From Agarivorans sp050870875 (GTDB taxonomy: Bacteria > Pseudomonadota > Gammaproteobacteria > Enterobacterales > Celerinatantimonadaceae): DNA of 64,000 bases. Location: positions 3,658,001-3,722,000 of the forward strand of contig NZ_CP194041.2 in the NCBI RefSeq assembly GCF_050870875.2, written 5' to 3'. Position numbers and translations under genes: made by a program. Shown piece by piece: positions 25,724 through 34,785 of the stretch; the stretch's first letter is position 1, and every line of letters begins with the position of its first letter. The notes below the pieces were generated by a model. That model saw only the letters and a program-made list of their open reading frames with translations. It searched no databases and was not told the DNA's origin.

Positions 25724-26947
25724 TCACCAAGCCTTATGTAAAGTCAATTGCTCGGTGCCAATATTATGACTACGGAAACCCGCTTCACAATAAGCGAAAT
25801 AAAAGTGCCAAAGCCGATAAAACTGTTCATCAAAACCAAAGTCGAGCGACTGCTGTTGGTGCTGCTGCAGACGCTGATGCCAATATTGCAGAGTTTGTGC
25901 ATAATCAAGACCGATTTCCAAACGTTGCACTGGCTGCAAGCCCTGTTGGCTAAAAAGACGCTTTAACAAGGATGGAGAAGGTAGAAATCCTCCGGGGAAA
26001 ATATATTGCTGGATAAAGTCCACACTATTACGATAAACGGCAAAACGACTCTCCTCAATCGTAATCGCTTGTAACAACATTAAGCCGCCACTTTTTAAGC
26101 GCTCGGCACAAAGCTGAGCAAATCCGGGTAAATATTGCTCTCCGACGGCTTCGATCATTTCAATTGACACCAGTTTATCAAAGGTACCGCTCAACTCTCG
26201 ATAATCTCGATTCAGGACGGTAATTAAGTCACCGCAGCCTGCTTGCTCTACCTGCTGACAGGCATAATGGTATTGTTCATCGGAAATGGTGGTGGTGGTT
26301 ACCTGACAGCCATAATGCTGAGCCGCAAATATCGCCAAACCTCCCCAACCAGTACCAATCTCCAATAAGTGATCACTTGGCTTGAGCTGTAACTGCTCAC
26401 AGATCCGGCTTAATTTATTATGTTGGGCCGCAGCGAGGCTTAAGGGCTTACCGCCAAAAATAGCCGATGAATATTGCATCTGCGGATCGAGAAAAGACTG
26501 ATAAAAGTCATTCCCTAAGTCGTAATGCGCCAAGATATTTTTCTTGGCCTGGCGTTTATGGTTACGCCGAAAAAAATGTTGTAACTTAAACCATGCGTTA
26601 GTGAGCCAGTGTAAACGGCGATCTAGATTATCCAGATGAGCTTGATTATTCGCCAACAGCTGCAACAAACGATGCAGATCGGAACATCGCCATAAACCCT
26701 CCATATAGGTTTCACCAGCCGCGATGCTGCCTCCTTTAAGGATCTTCGAAAACACTTGGCTGTCTAGTATATGAACTTCAACCGCATGCGGATGGTCCTT
26801 CTCTCCTAAATGCACCGAGGGGTAGCCCGATTGACTCATTAAAATTGCGCCGCCTTTTAAACCATCAAAAGTTTTAAGTACCAGATGCCGAGTCCAATCT
26901 AAACTATTGCTAAAAGTTGTCGAAGAGAGCGATTTTGCAGTCGTCAT
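25724..26947 (-). CDS. cfa: Cyclopropane-fatty-acid synthase-like methyltransferase
   Basis: SAM-dependent methyltransferase of the CFA synthase family acting on unsaturated acyl chains of membrane phospholipids. The SAM-binding motif LLEIGTGWGGLAIFAA is at about 197-212, and the catalytic family motifs NILAHYDLGNDFYQSFLD (about 139-156) and MQYSSAIF follow each other. EMIEAVGEQYLP is also present. It has 407 aa. Homologues in ECF/ChrR regulons modify fatty acids in response to singlet oxygen; here it is fifth in such an operon. Whether it makes a cyclopropane, a methyl branch or a furan precursor cannot be told. Confidence 0.88.
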   Translation of the reverse strand: MTTAKSLSSTTFSNSLDWTRHLVLKTFDGLKGGAILMSQSGYPSVHLGEKDHPHAVEVHILDSQVFSKILKGGSIAAGETYMEGLWRCSDLHRLLQLLANNQAHLDNLDRRLHWLTNAWFKLQHFFRRNHKRQAKKNILAHYDLGNDFYQSFLDPQMQYSSAIFGGKPLSLAAAQHNKLSRICEQLQLKPSDHLLEIGTGWGGLAIFAAQHYGCQVTTTTISDEQYHYACQQVEQAGCGDLITVLNRDYRELSGTFDKLVSIEMIEAVGEQYLPGFAQLCAERLKSGGLMLLQAITIEESRFAVYRNSVDFIQQYIFPGGFLPSPSLLKRLFSQQGLQPVQRLEIGLDYAQTLQYWHQRLQQHQQQSLDFGFDEQFYRLWHFYFAYCEAGFRSHNIGTEQLTLHKAW

Positions 26948-26969
26948 AGCTTTTCCTTAAAGACATGTC

Positions 26970-27704
26970 TTATTTGTTTTTGGCGCTGATCGGATGGCCA
27001 TAAAAAGGAACTTTCTTCCACCACAACTTCATCGCTTGCCAGTAAATACCGCCCACCACTTTTAAGGTGAGTAAAGGATATGATTGAATTACGCGACGAA
27101 GACTAGAAGAGTTCAATGGTTGCTTAAATAAACGAATACCAGCACTGAATTCTTTCTGTTGACGCCAGCAGTCAATGACCACTCTAAGTTGTGATTCCAG
27201 CAATTCTACTTGCCAGTGATAAACCATATCCATCGGGTTAAAGGGCGAAACATGAAAGGCCTTATCGTGTGCAGCCAGCTGATTTAAATCTAGCCAATAC
27301 TGGTGTTTCTCTTTCCAAGGTGTATTGGTCACTTCGGCTAACATGTAATCAAAAGATGTCCCATCACCATACAAGTAGAAATTAACCGGACTAAAATACC
27401 AGCCCAAGCAACGCAGTTGCCCTAATAACACAACTTGTTTGGCTTGATAATCGCTCTGAAAATGCTGTTGGGCAGCGATCGCTTTGTCTAAAATACTGCC
27501 CGCCTGATGGCCTAAGTAATCACTCGCTCGCAACCGAAACCACGGTAGCCAACGACCAAATGCTTTAAGCTCTTGCTGCACCGCCTGTTCTTCTGCCAAA
27601 TCAACCCATGCATAATAAAGACGATAAGAAAAACCATGTTTTTGCGGCACAAAGCGCTGATGAAAGGTATCCCCAAATGCGATCGCGGAGTGTTTTAGAC
27701 TCAT
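26970..27704 (-). CDS. DUF1365-family protein
   Basis: A 244-aa protein of the DUF1365 family, which is almost always found between an FAD amine-oxidase-like gene and a CFA-like methyltransferase. Visible family sequence: the H-x-R-F-x-P-x-x-H-x-F-x-Y-R-L-Y start, LRCLGWYFSPVNFYLYGD and KAFHVSPFNPMDMVYHWQ. It overlaps the preceding oxidoreductase by 4 bp. It likely works with its neighbours in lipid modification; its own chemistry is unknown. Confidence 0.85.
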   Translation of the reverse strand: MSLKHSAIAFGDTFHQRFVPQKHGFSYRLYYAWVDLAEEQAVQQELKAFGRWLPWFRLRASDYLGHQAGSILDKAIAAQQHFQSDYQAKQVVLLGQLRCLGWYFSPVNFYLYGDGTSFDYMLAEVTNTPWKEKHQYWLDLNQLAAHDKAFHVSPFNPMDMVYHWQVELLESQLRVVIDCWRQQKEFSAGIRLFKQPLNSSSLRRVIQSYPLLTLKVVGGIYWQAMKLWWKKVPFYGHPISAKNK

Positions 27705-28954
27705 AGTTCAACCCCAAATTGCTGGCAAACTTCCACCGCAGAACGAACCCCATCTTCATGAAATCCATTGTGCCAATAAGCGCCGCAAAAATAGCTTCGG
27801 TGTTGACCATTGATCTTGCTACGCTGCTGTTGTGCCTTAAAACCATCGACCGAGAAGACCGGATGCATATAATTAAAGCGTTTCAGCACTTTGTCTTCGG
27901 CGATGGGCTGCAAGGGATTGAGGGTGACACAAAATTGCGGTGCATCTTTTAACCCCTGTAAACGGTTCATATCGTAGCTAACACAGGCTAAACGGTCGCC
28001 GCGTTGGTCACTCGGCGGCAACAAGTAATTCCAGCTTGCTCTCGCCCTATGAATGCTTGGCAATACCGTATCATCGGTATGCAAAATCACTTGGTTGGCC
28101 TGATACTTCAACTTAGAGAGGATTTGTCGTTCGTCTTCACTGGCAGCAGAATCCAAAATCGACATCGCTTGATCACTATGACAAGCAAAAATCACCGCAT
28201 CCCCTTGCCATTGCGAACCGTCAGCGCAATCAATACTGACCCCTTTCGAGTCTCGGTGAATTGCAACCACATCACTGTTCAAGCGGATTTGCTGCTCTAA
28301 TCCCGCGAGCAAAGGCGCAATATACTGTTTAGAGCCCCCAGGGATCACATACCACTGCGGACGATTACTCACATCTAATAAACCATGATTGACAAAAAAA
28401 CGGGCAAAAAACTGCATTGGAAATTGGTGAATCCCGTTCAATGAAGAAGACCAAATGGCCGCGCCCATCGGCAGCAAATAGTTTTCTTGAAAGCGTTTGG
28501 AAAAGCCATGTTGCGTTAAAAATTGTCCTAGACTAACCGAGGTATCTAAATCCACAGCCTGTTTGGCAAGAGTATTAAAACGTAATATTTCACGAATAAA
28601 TTGATAAAACCAAGGCCGCAACAAATTACGCCGCTGGGCGAATAAAGTATTTAAGTCGTGCCCGTTGTATTGCAAGTTCAACTCAGGGTTAACCACACTA
28701 AAGCTCATTTCGGTGGCTTGAGCCTGAATACCTAATTTCGTTAAAAGCTTATTAAATAAGGGGTAGGTACGATCGTTAAAAACGATGAAACCACTATCTA
28801 CAGCATAACTTTGACCATTCACGGTTAGCTCATTGGTGGCAGTATGACCGCCGAGATAATCATTTTTTTCGAACAAAGTGACTTGATGTTGTTGCTTCAA
28901 CAGATAGGCACAGGTCATCCCGGAAATACCAGCACCAATAATCGCTATTTTCAT
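27701..28954 (-). CDS. FAD-dependent amine-oxidase-like oxidoreductase
   Basis: Flavoprotein of 417 aa. The N-terminal Rossmann motif IAIIGAGISGMTCAYLL (residues 3-19) with a following FEKNDYLGGHTATN loop binds FAD. The conserved GSKQYIAPLLAGL and a C-terminal FCGAYWHNGFHEDGVRSA finish the FAD site. Such proteins are the standard partner of DUF1365 and CFA-like enzymes. It starts right after the SDR gene (1-bp gap) and overlaps DUF1365 by 4 bp. Substrate probably a membrane lipid acyl chain, by association only. Confidence 0.88.
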   Translation of the reverse strand: MKIAIIGAGISGMTCAYLLKQQHQVTLFEKNDYLGGHTATNELTVNGQSYAVDSGFIVFNDRTYPLFNKLLTKLGIQAQATEMSFSVVNPELNLQYNGHDLNTLFAQRRNLLRPWFYQFIREILRFNTLAKQAVDLDTSVSLGQFLTQHGFSKRFQENYLLPMGAAIWSSSLNGIHQFPMQFFARFFVNHGLLDVSNRPQWYVIPGGSKQYIAPLLAGLEQQIRLNSDVVAIHRDSKGVSIDCADGSQWQGDAVIFACHSDQAMSILDSAASEDERQILSKLKYQANQVILHTDDTVLPSIHRARASWNYLLPPSDQRGDRLACVSYDMNRLQGLKDAPQFCVTLNPLQPIAEDKVLKRFNYMHPVFSVDGFKAQQQRSKINGQHRSYFCGAYWHNGFHEDGVRSAVEVCQQFGVEL

Positions 28955-28955
28955 T

Positions 28956-29681
28956 TTATGGGGTTCCTTCCTTGCGAGCTAAGCGACAGCAAATTTTGTT
29001 CTGCCAAGTTAAGGGTAAAGCATGTAATAGCCGTAATAAGCAACTAAAAGCCGTAGGAAAATTAATCACTAAACGACCATTACTGAGCCCTTTAATAATA
29101 GCTTGACTAGCCTGTTCTACGCTAATTAAATAAGGCATAGAAAAATGATTTTTATCAGTTAAAGGCGTTTTAACAAAACCGGGTTGTATACAGTGCACGC
29201 TGACTTGCTTGGCGGCTAGGTCGGTGCGTAGGGCATGAGCGAGGTAGTGTATGGCAGCCTTGCTACTGCCATAAGCACCAGCCTGACTAAAAGGTAATAA
29301 ATGCGCCAGGCTTCCCACCAAAGCCAACTGCGACCCCGGCTTCAATTGGCTCCACAAGGCATCCAAACAATTGGCCATGCTTTGCACATTATTTTGCCAA
29401 ACTCGCTCAAATAGGCTGGCGTCAAAACGCTGCGGATCGAGATATTCACAACTTCCAGCCCCCAACACCACAATATCCATCGCGGGCAGATCGAGTACCA
29501 GCTCACGCAGGGCTTGCAAGTCACCCAGTTCAACTTGCAACGGCTTCACACCCTGCTTAGCAATTGCTTGCAAGCGAGAGCTATCTCGGCCTAGTCCCCA
29601 TACCTGATGCCCTTGGGTGCAAAAATCCAAGGCTAGCTGTCGACCAATCCCAGAACTGGCACCTGTAATTAAAATATTCAT
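28956..29681 (-). CDS. Short-chain dehydrogenase/reductase
   Basis: SDR of about 241 aa. The nucleotide-binding TGASSGIGRQLA (from residue 6), the active-site YGSSKAA (Tyr-x-x-x-Lys) and the VHCIQPGFVKTPLT segment are all present. The ATG at 29681 starts directly at MNILITGASSG and is preferred over an upstream GTG/ATG extension to 29717. It overlaps the NTF2-like gene by 4 bp. Second gene of the operon; substrate unknown. Confidence 0.87.
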   Translation of the reverse strand: MNILITGASSGIGRQLALDFCTQGHQVWGLGRDSSRLQAIAKQGVKPLQVELGDLQALRELVLDLPAMDIVVLGAGSCEYLDPQRFDASLFERVWQNNVQSMANCLDALWSQLKPGSQLALVGSLAHLLPFSQAGAYGSSKAAIHYLAHALRTDLAAKQVSVHCIQPGFVKTPLTDKNHFSMPYLISVEQASQAIIKGLSNGRLVINFPTAFSCLLRLLHALPLTWQNKICCRLARKEGTP

Positions 29682-30106
29682 TGACCAAGTCCATTTTTTA
29701 GCTTCTTGGATACCCAACCAAGCACCGGTATATGGTCATGTAACATTGCACTCACATCATAATAATCTCGGTGGTAGTAGATTTTGTCGCGACATTTAAG
29801 GTGACTGATACCGTCCAGTTCAATGGTTCGACCGTTGCCTAACTTGGGATGAGTAAATTGCATCTGCCATGTCAGAGTGAACTCTCCTTCAGTGACCAAA
29901 CGAGAGTCAAAAATAAAATGACATTGCTGAGTATTTTGTAGCAAATTCTCAAAGTAGTGACCTAAATCCGCCAAACCGAATAGATGATGCAGCGGATCAA
30001 TAAACTCAATATCCGCAGTGTAGATGTCATCCAAATGCTTCATCTGGGCTAAATCTAACTGTAAGTAAAACGCTTCGAGTTGCTGTACTATGGCCTGAGT
30101 TGACAT
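29678..30106 (-). CDS. NTF2-like (SnoaL-type) protein
   Basis: Small alpha+beta cone protein of the nuclear-transport-factor-2-like family, 142 aa from the ATG at 30106 (ribosome site GGTGGA). It shows the IEFIDPLHHLFGLADLGHYFENLL segment and the QMQFTHPKLGNGRTIELDG strand pair. Upstream in-frame starts at 30121 or 30193 are possible, but the latter would lie above the promoter proposed here. It is the first gene of the seven-gene stress operon. Homologues sit in the same place in other ECF/ChrR regulons; role unknown. Confidence 0.8.
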   Translation of the reverse strand: MSTQAIVQQLEAFYLQLDLAQMKHLDDIYTADIEFIDPLHHLFGLADLGHYFENLLQNTQQCHFIFDSRLVTEGEFTLTWQMQFTHPKLGNGRTIELDGISHLKCRDKIYYHRDYYDVSAMLHDHIPVLGWVSKKLKNGLGQ

Positions 30107-30158
30107 CAGTTTTTCCACCATTAAAAAATATAAGCATTTGTTTCCATTATCGTTAATC

Positions 30159-30188
30159 ATAGTACGTGAAGAGTACGAATAAAGATCA
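30159..30188 (-). promoter_or_regulatory. Candidate ECF (ChrR-partner sigma) promoter
   Basis: Minus strand TGATCT (30183-30188), 18 bp, TACTAT (30159-30164), about 50 bp before the NTF2-like start. The -35 TGATC(C/T) is the hallmark of promoters used by the RpoE of ChrR systems. The plus strand towards the sigma gene shows no equal match. Confidence 0.5.
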
Positions 30189-30249
30189 GTCATCTTTTTA
30201 TCGCTTTACTGCGTAGTAACAAAGACACTCTTTAGCGCAGGACTTTGCC

Positions 30250-30864
30250 TTGAACAGCCATCAGGTTTTACCACTCATCATTAACAGCGAACACTTCATG
30301 CCGGAACGCCAAGGTCGCTTAAGTGGTCAAGGAGGTGAATTTATCGCGAGCATTCGTGCAGCCGAAAAGGCTGGGGGGATGTGGTTAGCGTTTCAGGACA
30401 GTAACGGTCATTGTGCCATTAGCAAACACGATTTGGTAAGCCGAGGCGAGATCAAGCAGGTGGACTGGCTTAGTCGAAAACAAATTATCGTTGAATTCAA
30501 TGTCACAGGCTGGGGGTTGATTAGTACTAACCATCCGGAATTTTCTAAGGAATGGTTCACCGATACTATCACTGCCCAGCAACTGATTCTTTGGCCAACG
30601 CCCGAGACTTATCCGCCACAGCCTCATTTGCAACAAGCCTTATTACAGGTAAAACGTCTCTACCCCGAGCTACACTCTTACGGTCCCAATCAAGCGCAAG
30701 ACCTAAATGATGTCCGTCTGCTATGTTGGCGTTGGTTAGAGTTACTCCCTCTCTCGATTGATACCAAACAACGCCTACTCAAAGCTGCGACACCAGCCCT
30801 ATGTATCCGCTATTTAAATTTTATTTTGCGACAAAACGATCGTTTTCTTCATTTACGACGTTAA
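30250..30864 (+). CDS. Unrecognised 204-aa protein upstream of the ECF sigma gene
   Basis: No confident family. It is a soluble protein without signal peptide or membrane helix, starting at TTG with a CAGGA site. The N-terminal half is beta-rich (VLPLIINSEHFMPERQGRL, then GGMWLAFQDS and KQIIVEFNVTGWGLI), and the second half is helical, ending in ALCIRYLNFILRQNDRF. The overall shape, a beta N-terminal domain followed by helices, weakly recalls the Lon substrate-binding domain, but I would not name it so. It lies 32 bp before the sigma factor gene and probably shares its transcript. Confidence 0.7.
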   Translation: MNSHQVLPLIINSEHFMPERQGRLSGQGGEFIASIRAAEKAGGMWLAFQDSNGHCAISKHDLVSRGEIKQVDWLSRKQIIVEFNVTGWGLISTNHPEFSKEWFTDTITAQQLILWPTPETYPPQPHLQQALLQVKRLYPELHSYGPNQAQDLNDVRLLCWRWLELLPLSIDTKQRLLKAATPALCIRYLNFILRQNDRFLHLRR

Positions 30865-30896
30865 TCAGTTATTAATCCGACAACGAATTTGGCAAT

Positions 30897-31523
30897 ATGG
30901 AATTATCTAAACCCCAAACGACGATCGGCGGTAATCAAACAGCCATGGCTTCTAACAGTTTTAAGCCCCATGTAGATGATGAGATAGCCTTGTTACTTGA
31001 CAACATTGCCAAGCAACAATGTCGTGCTAGTTATGAACGGTTGTTTCGAGAGGTTGCGCCTCGTTTATTAAACCTAGCAAGAAAGCAATTTGTTGAAGAA
31101 TCCTTGGCACTAGAAATGGTGCAAGAAACCATGCTTAAACTTTGGCTAAAAGCCGGTTTGTATGATGCCTCCAAGGGACTCGCAATGACTTGGATATTTT
31201 CAGTCTCAAGAAACGTTAAATTTGACCTGATGCGCAAAGGCAAACATCAGCAAAGTTGGGTACAAGGCGATGATCTATGGCCGACTTTAGCGGAAGAACA
31301 GGACCACGACAAAGTTGCATCGGAGGATCATTCGTTGGTACGCGAAGAGTTACAACAGGTCCTCTCACAATTACCCAAAGAACAAGCCGATATTGTGAGG
31401 CGAGTTTACTTACACGGTGAATCCCAACAACAGGTTTCCGAAATGCTTAACCTACCTCTAGGAACGGTAAAAAGTCGCCTACGATTAGCGCTTCAAAAAA
31501 TGAAGGAGACCTTGAATGACTAA
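30897..31523 (+). CDS. rpoE: ECF sigma factor (RpoE/ECF11 type) partnered with ChrR
   Basis: Extracytoplasmic-function sigma factor of 208 aa. Region 2 is seen around residues 45-110 (FREVAPRLLNLARKQF, ALEMVQETMLKLWLKAGLYD, TWIFSVSRNVKFDLMRK), and region 4 around 150-205 (LPKEQADIVRRVYLHGESQQQVSEMLNLPLGTVKSRLRLAL). The next gene, overlapping by 8 bp, is its ChrR anti-sigma factor, which classifies it with the singlet-oxygen-responsive sigma factors. It likely drives the divergent seven-gene operon. ATG start. Confidence 0.9.
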   Translation: MELSKPQTTIGGNQTAMASNSFKPHVDDEIALLLDNIAKQQCRASYERLFREVAPRLLNLARKQFVEESLALEMVQETMLKLWLKAGLYDASKGLAMTWIFSVSRNVKFDLMRKGKHQQSWVQGDDLWPTLAEEQDHDKVASEDHSLVREELQQVLSQLPKEQADIVRRVYLHGESQQQVSEMLNLPLGTVKSRLRLALQKMKETLND

Positions 31524-32190
31524 TGTTCAATTTCATCCCTCGGATAACAGCCTTGAGCTTTACGCAGCAGGTTTACTCGATCCGTCCATGAGCATTATGG
31601 TAAGTGCCCATTTGGAGTTTTGTGGTGCATGTCGCCAACGAGTTGCGCAGCTGGAAAACAGCTTAGCCAGCCAACTACAACAGGCTGAACCAGTGGCAAT
31701 CAATCCTCAGCTGGATAGCATGATGCAAATGATTATGCAGCAAACTATACCGTCGCAACCCACGGAGCCTCAACAGCTTCAAGCCAAAATCAAACTCGAT
31801 GATAAAAGCTTTGCACTGCCCCGTGTATTACAGGCCCATGCTAAAAAAATTGGCCCGTGGGCACGCCTGCCAGGTAAACTGCAGCGAGCCAGAGTTGATT
31901 CTGTCGGTGACAGTAAAATGAACTTTATTTATATGGATCAAAACAGTGCACTCCCTGAACATACCCATCAGGGACAAGAAGTCACACTGGTATTAGCAGG
32001 CCGCTTTATTGACAATGGCGGCAGCTATGGCCCGGGAGACTTTGTGATCCGAGATACTCAGCATACCCACACGCCAAGAACCGAAGCGGATCAAGACTGT
32101 CTGTGCTTAACTCTATTAGATGCTCCCTTACACTTTACCTCGGGTTTAGCATCTTTACTCAACCCCTTTAGTCAGTTGTTTTTCCGATAA
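31516..32190 (+). CDS. chrR: ChrR-type zinc cupin anti-sigma factor
   Basis: Anti-sigma factor with two domains. The N-terminal zinc anti-sigma domain has the ligands H7, H32, C36 and C39 (HLEFCGACR), one position offset from the residues known in Rhodobacter ChrR. The C-terminal cupin (about 120-205) has the metal motif PEHTHQGQEVTLVLAG and FVIRDTQHTHTP. It has 224 aa and overlaps the sigma gene by 8 bp, so the pair is co-translated. Both metal sites look complete. By analogy it holds the sigma factor until singlet oxygen or peroxides arrive. Confidence 0.92.
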   Translation: MTNVQFHPSDNSLELYAAGLLDPSMSIMVSAHLEFCGACRQRVAQLENSLASQLQQAEPVAINPQLDSMMQMIMQQTIPSQPTEPQQLQAKIKLDDKSFALPRVLQAHAKKIGPWARLPGKLQRARVDSVGDSKMNFIYMDQNSALPEHTHQGQEVTLVLAGRFIDNGGSYGPGDFVIRDTQHTHTPRTEADQDCLCLTLLDAPLHFTSGLASLLNPFSQLFFR

Positions 32191-32210
32191 AGTTGCTCAC
32201 TAAAACCAAT

Positions 32211-32241
32211 AAAAAAACCAGCGACGTCGCTGGTTTTTTTA
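32211..32241. terminator. Bidirectional terminator between chrR and MCP-like gene
   Basis: Perfect palindrome CCAGCGACGTCGCTGG (32218-32233) with an A-run before and a seven-T run after, so it can serve both converging genes. Confidence 0.92.
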
Positions 32242-32256
32242 TGCAAATGAAATCGC

Positions 32257-33600
32257 TCAACTCGGCTTGAATCCAATCCGAAAAGCGCCCCAATGTTTTC
32301 CCTCAACCCAAATTGGTACCGATAAATCATGCATTACCTCACCTGTATCACGCTTGTAAGTTTGTAATAACATACTTTTGCAATGGGTCGCACTGCGGAT
32401 CCCGATAGGATCATCAAACACTCGCTTGGTTCTATTATTCTTTATATCACGTTCGTAATCGCCCGTCAGGGCTTGAGAATAACAGCGATTATGAGTTGGA
32501 AAATACCCCCGCTTATCCACAGCACCGGCATACACGATATTGGGCAAGGCTTGCAAAATAGGATCTTGTACATCGGGGAAGTGTTGATCGGTATAGCTGT
32601 CAAACGCAGTGCTATACTTGGTTGGTTCGGTATTTTCGATGGGCTGGTAATCAGGCTCAAATAACTGCGACTCAGTAAATTTCTCTTCAACTAAGGCCTG
32701 CTCGAGCAAACCGCCACAAGCCATTGCCGCAGCCCGAGCATGATTTAAGATCCGTTGATCAAACATATCCCTTTGATCGGTATCAAGCGACATAAAAATA
32801 AGCTCACCAGTACCACTTTGCTGCCGCAACGATTGCTCTATCTGCATCTGCGCAAACGCCTCTACGGCTTTCTCTGTGCGACTCAATACTCGTTCGAAAT
32901 GTGTAATACAGTCTTCTACGGTGTCCATTTTATCGATCATGTGTGCCATCAACTGGCGACTATTCGCCGTATCATCGCCAAAATTGGTTAATGCACCCGC
33001 AATATCTTCGCTGATCTGAGCAGTATGCTTAGCGAACAGCTTCAACTGATCGGCCATCGCCGCCCGCTCACCAGACTGCTCACCCGCTTTAAAAACAGTC
33101 TGCTGGGCATCATCGGCTAATTGCTCTGCCTGCTGCGCTAGCGCATTTGTCAACGCTACAAAATTTTGAACTTGAAAGGCCTTATTTTTAAGCCTTGTGA
33201 GATCACTGGCAACATGGCTAACAGCGGAGCGTAAATCTTGAATCGCCTGTATCCCACCTTGCACCGACTGCTTTCCACGACAGCAATCCGCTGCGGACTG
33301 TTTGCGACCACTCTGCATTACATCATTTTGCTTAGACGGGTTCGAACCACGTCCACCGGAGTGCTCAACGCTAAAGACAATACCCTTGTTGGCAATATTT
33401 ACTTCAGAAACAAGAATCGCCCCACTGATTTGCGATGATTGAGCGATGGGGATTAGCAGCAAGCCATGCCACCCCAAAATCACTAGGAACACCATCAATA
33501 TCAAGTACAAGCACTGAATATTGTCAGTCATTTTACACTGCAATAAAGTGATAACACTTAAGCTCACCAAAAATATGAGCCATCGACTATTTATCTTCAT
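32257..33600 (-). CDS. Degenerate methyl-accepting-chemotaxis-like protein
   Basis: A 447-aa protein with one or two N-terminal membrane helices (about residues 8-52), a coiled-coil-rich middle and a C-terminal domain (about 355-447) of the type found in many MCPs (RGYFPTHNRCYSQ, NRTKRVFDDPIG, LLQTYKRDTGEVMHDLSVPI). The usual signalling tip with NLLALNAAIEAARA is not present. In its place is a diverged stretch (FVALTNALAQQAEQLADDA then AGEQSGERAAMADQLKLFAK) that keeps only its outline. It may thus be a chemotaxis receptor relative that no longer talks to CheA/CheW in the normal way. The reading frame is intact. The CheV gene follows upstream on the same strand, after 228 bp. Confidence 0.7.
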   Translation of the reverse strand: MKINSRWLIFLVSLSVITLLQCKMTDNIQCLYLILMVFLVILGWHGLLLIPIAQSSQISGAILVSEVNIANKGIVFSVEHSGGRGSNPSKQNDVMQSGRKQSAADCCRGKQSVQGGIQAIQDLRSAVSHVASDLTRLKNKAFQVQNFVALTNALAQQAEQLADDAQQTVFKAGEQSGERAAMADQLKLFAKHTAQISEDIAGALTNFGDDTANSRQLMAHMIDKMDTVEDCITHFERVLSRTEKAVEAFAQMQIEQSLRQQSGTGELIFMSLDTDQRDMFDQRILNHARAAAMACGGLLEQALVEEKFTESQLFEPDYQPIENTEPTKYSTAFDSYTDQHFPDVQDPILQALPNIVYAGAVDKRGYFPTHNRCYSQALTGDYERDIKNNRTKRVFDDPIGIRSATHCKSMLLQTYKRDTGEVMHDLSVPIWVEGKHWGAFRIGFKPS

Positions 33601-33828
33601 ACCGCCAGCCTTCGTTAACCTCCAGTGATTATCGCCCTGCAGTTAATAAGCGCGGGTCACAAATGATAAACTAGATAGGTAGACTTTAGTTTGAACTAGT
33701 CATTTTTGATAGATTTTCGACAAGTAACAATAAAAAAAACACCACGAAACGTGATGCTTATCTTCAATTTACAAAGAAACGAATGCAACTTTAAAGCTCA
33801 ACAGAGGCGCCCAAAAGTACTCGCTCAG

Positions 33829-34785
33829 TTAGAGCAATTGGCGCATCCGCTCCTGTACAACATCGACCAAAAGGTCGGGTTGAAATTTAGAAATAAATCG
33901 GTCACATCCCACCTTTTCTACCATGGCATCATTAAAGCTGCCACTTAATGAAGTGTTTAAAGCAATGAACAACTCGTTCATCCGTTTATCTCCACGGACT
34001 TCTGCAGTTAAACGATATCCGTCCATCTCCGGCATTTCTGCATCGGTGATCATCAACAATATTTCGTCGTAAACCGACTTGCCTTGATCGGCCCAGCCTT
34101 TCAACATATTCAAGGCTTGTAAACCGTTTTCAGCTTCAATGATCTCCATGCCGAGTTGACTAAGGGTAGCCTTAACTTGGCCCCGCGCAGTTGATGAATC
34201 ATCAACCACTAATACACGTTTACCGCTCAAATACTCTGTAACCTGAGAATCTAAGGCTTCTTCCGAGATAGTCACGTTATAACTAACAATTTCGGCTAAT
34301 ACCTTTTCAACATCGATAATTTCGACGATGCGATTGGTATCTTCATGCTCAATACGAGTGATCGCAGTAAGGTAATTGCTCCGGCCTACCGTAGAAGGTG
34401 GCGGTAGAATATCCTTCCATGAAGTGTTCACAATATGCATTACTTCGCCCACCATAAAGCCTTGCACGGTGCGGTTGTACTCGGTAATGATGAGATTACA
34501 ATCTTCCTGAGTCTTAGACGGAGGCATCTTGATGGCCGCACGTAAATCAATCACCGGAATCGAATGACCACGACTACTAACCACGCCAGAAATATTGGAA
34601 TGTGAGCCGGGTAGTTTGTTCATTCGAGGCAATTTCACGACCTCTTTCACTTTAAATACATTGATCGCAAACAACTGCATTGAGTTGAGTTTAAATATCA
34701 ATAATTCTAAGCGATTTTCGCCCACCAACTGGGTGCGTTGATCCACAGAGGCTAAAACACCTGACATACTACCCAACCTATTCAA
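33829..34785 (-). CDS. cheV: Chemotaxis coupling protein CheV
   Basis: Fusion of a CheW-like domain (about residues 22-170: LELLIFKLNSMQLFAINVFKVKEVV, VIDLRAAI, MVGEVMHIVNTSWKDILPPP) and a receiver domain (about 190-318: VLVVDDSSTARGQVKATL with the acid pair, ILLMITDAEMPEMDGY with the phosphoacceptor Asp, and FISKFQPD with the Lys). It couples receptors to CheA and can be phosphorylated, possibly for adaptation. It has 318 aa, ATG start. It stands apart from any main chemotaxis operon, but beside an MCP-like gene. Confidence 0.95.
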   Translation of the reverse strand: MNRLGSMSGVLASVDQRTQLVGENRLELLIFKLNSMQLFAINVFKVKEVVKLPRMNKLPGSHSNISGVVSSRGHSIPVIDLRAAIKMPPSKTQEDCNLIITEYNRTVQGFMVGEVMHIVNTSWKDILPPPSTVGRSNYLTAITRIEHEDTNRIVEIIDVEKVLAEIVSYNVTISEEALDSQVTEYLSGKRVLVVDDSSTARGQVKATLSQLGMEIIEAENGLQALNMLKGWADQGKSVYDEILLMITDAEMPEMDGYRLTAEVRGDKRMNELFIALNTSLSGSFNDAMVEKVGCDRFISKFQPDLLVDVVQERMRQLL

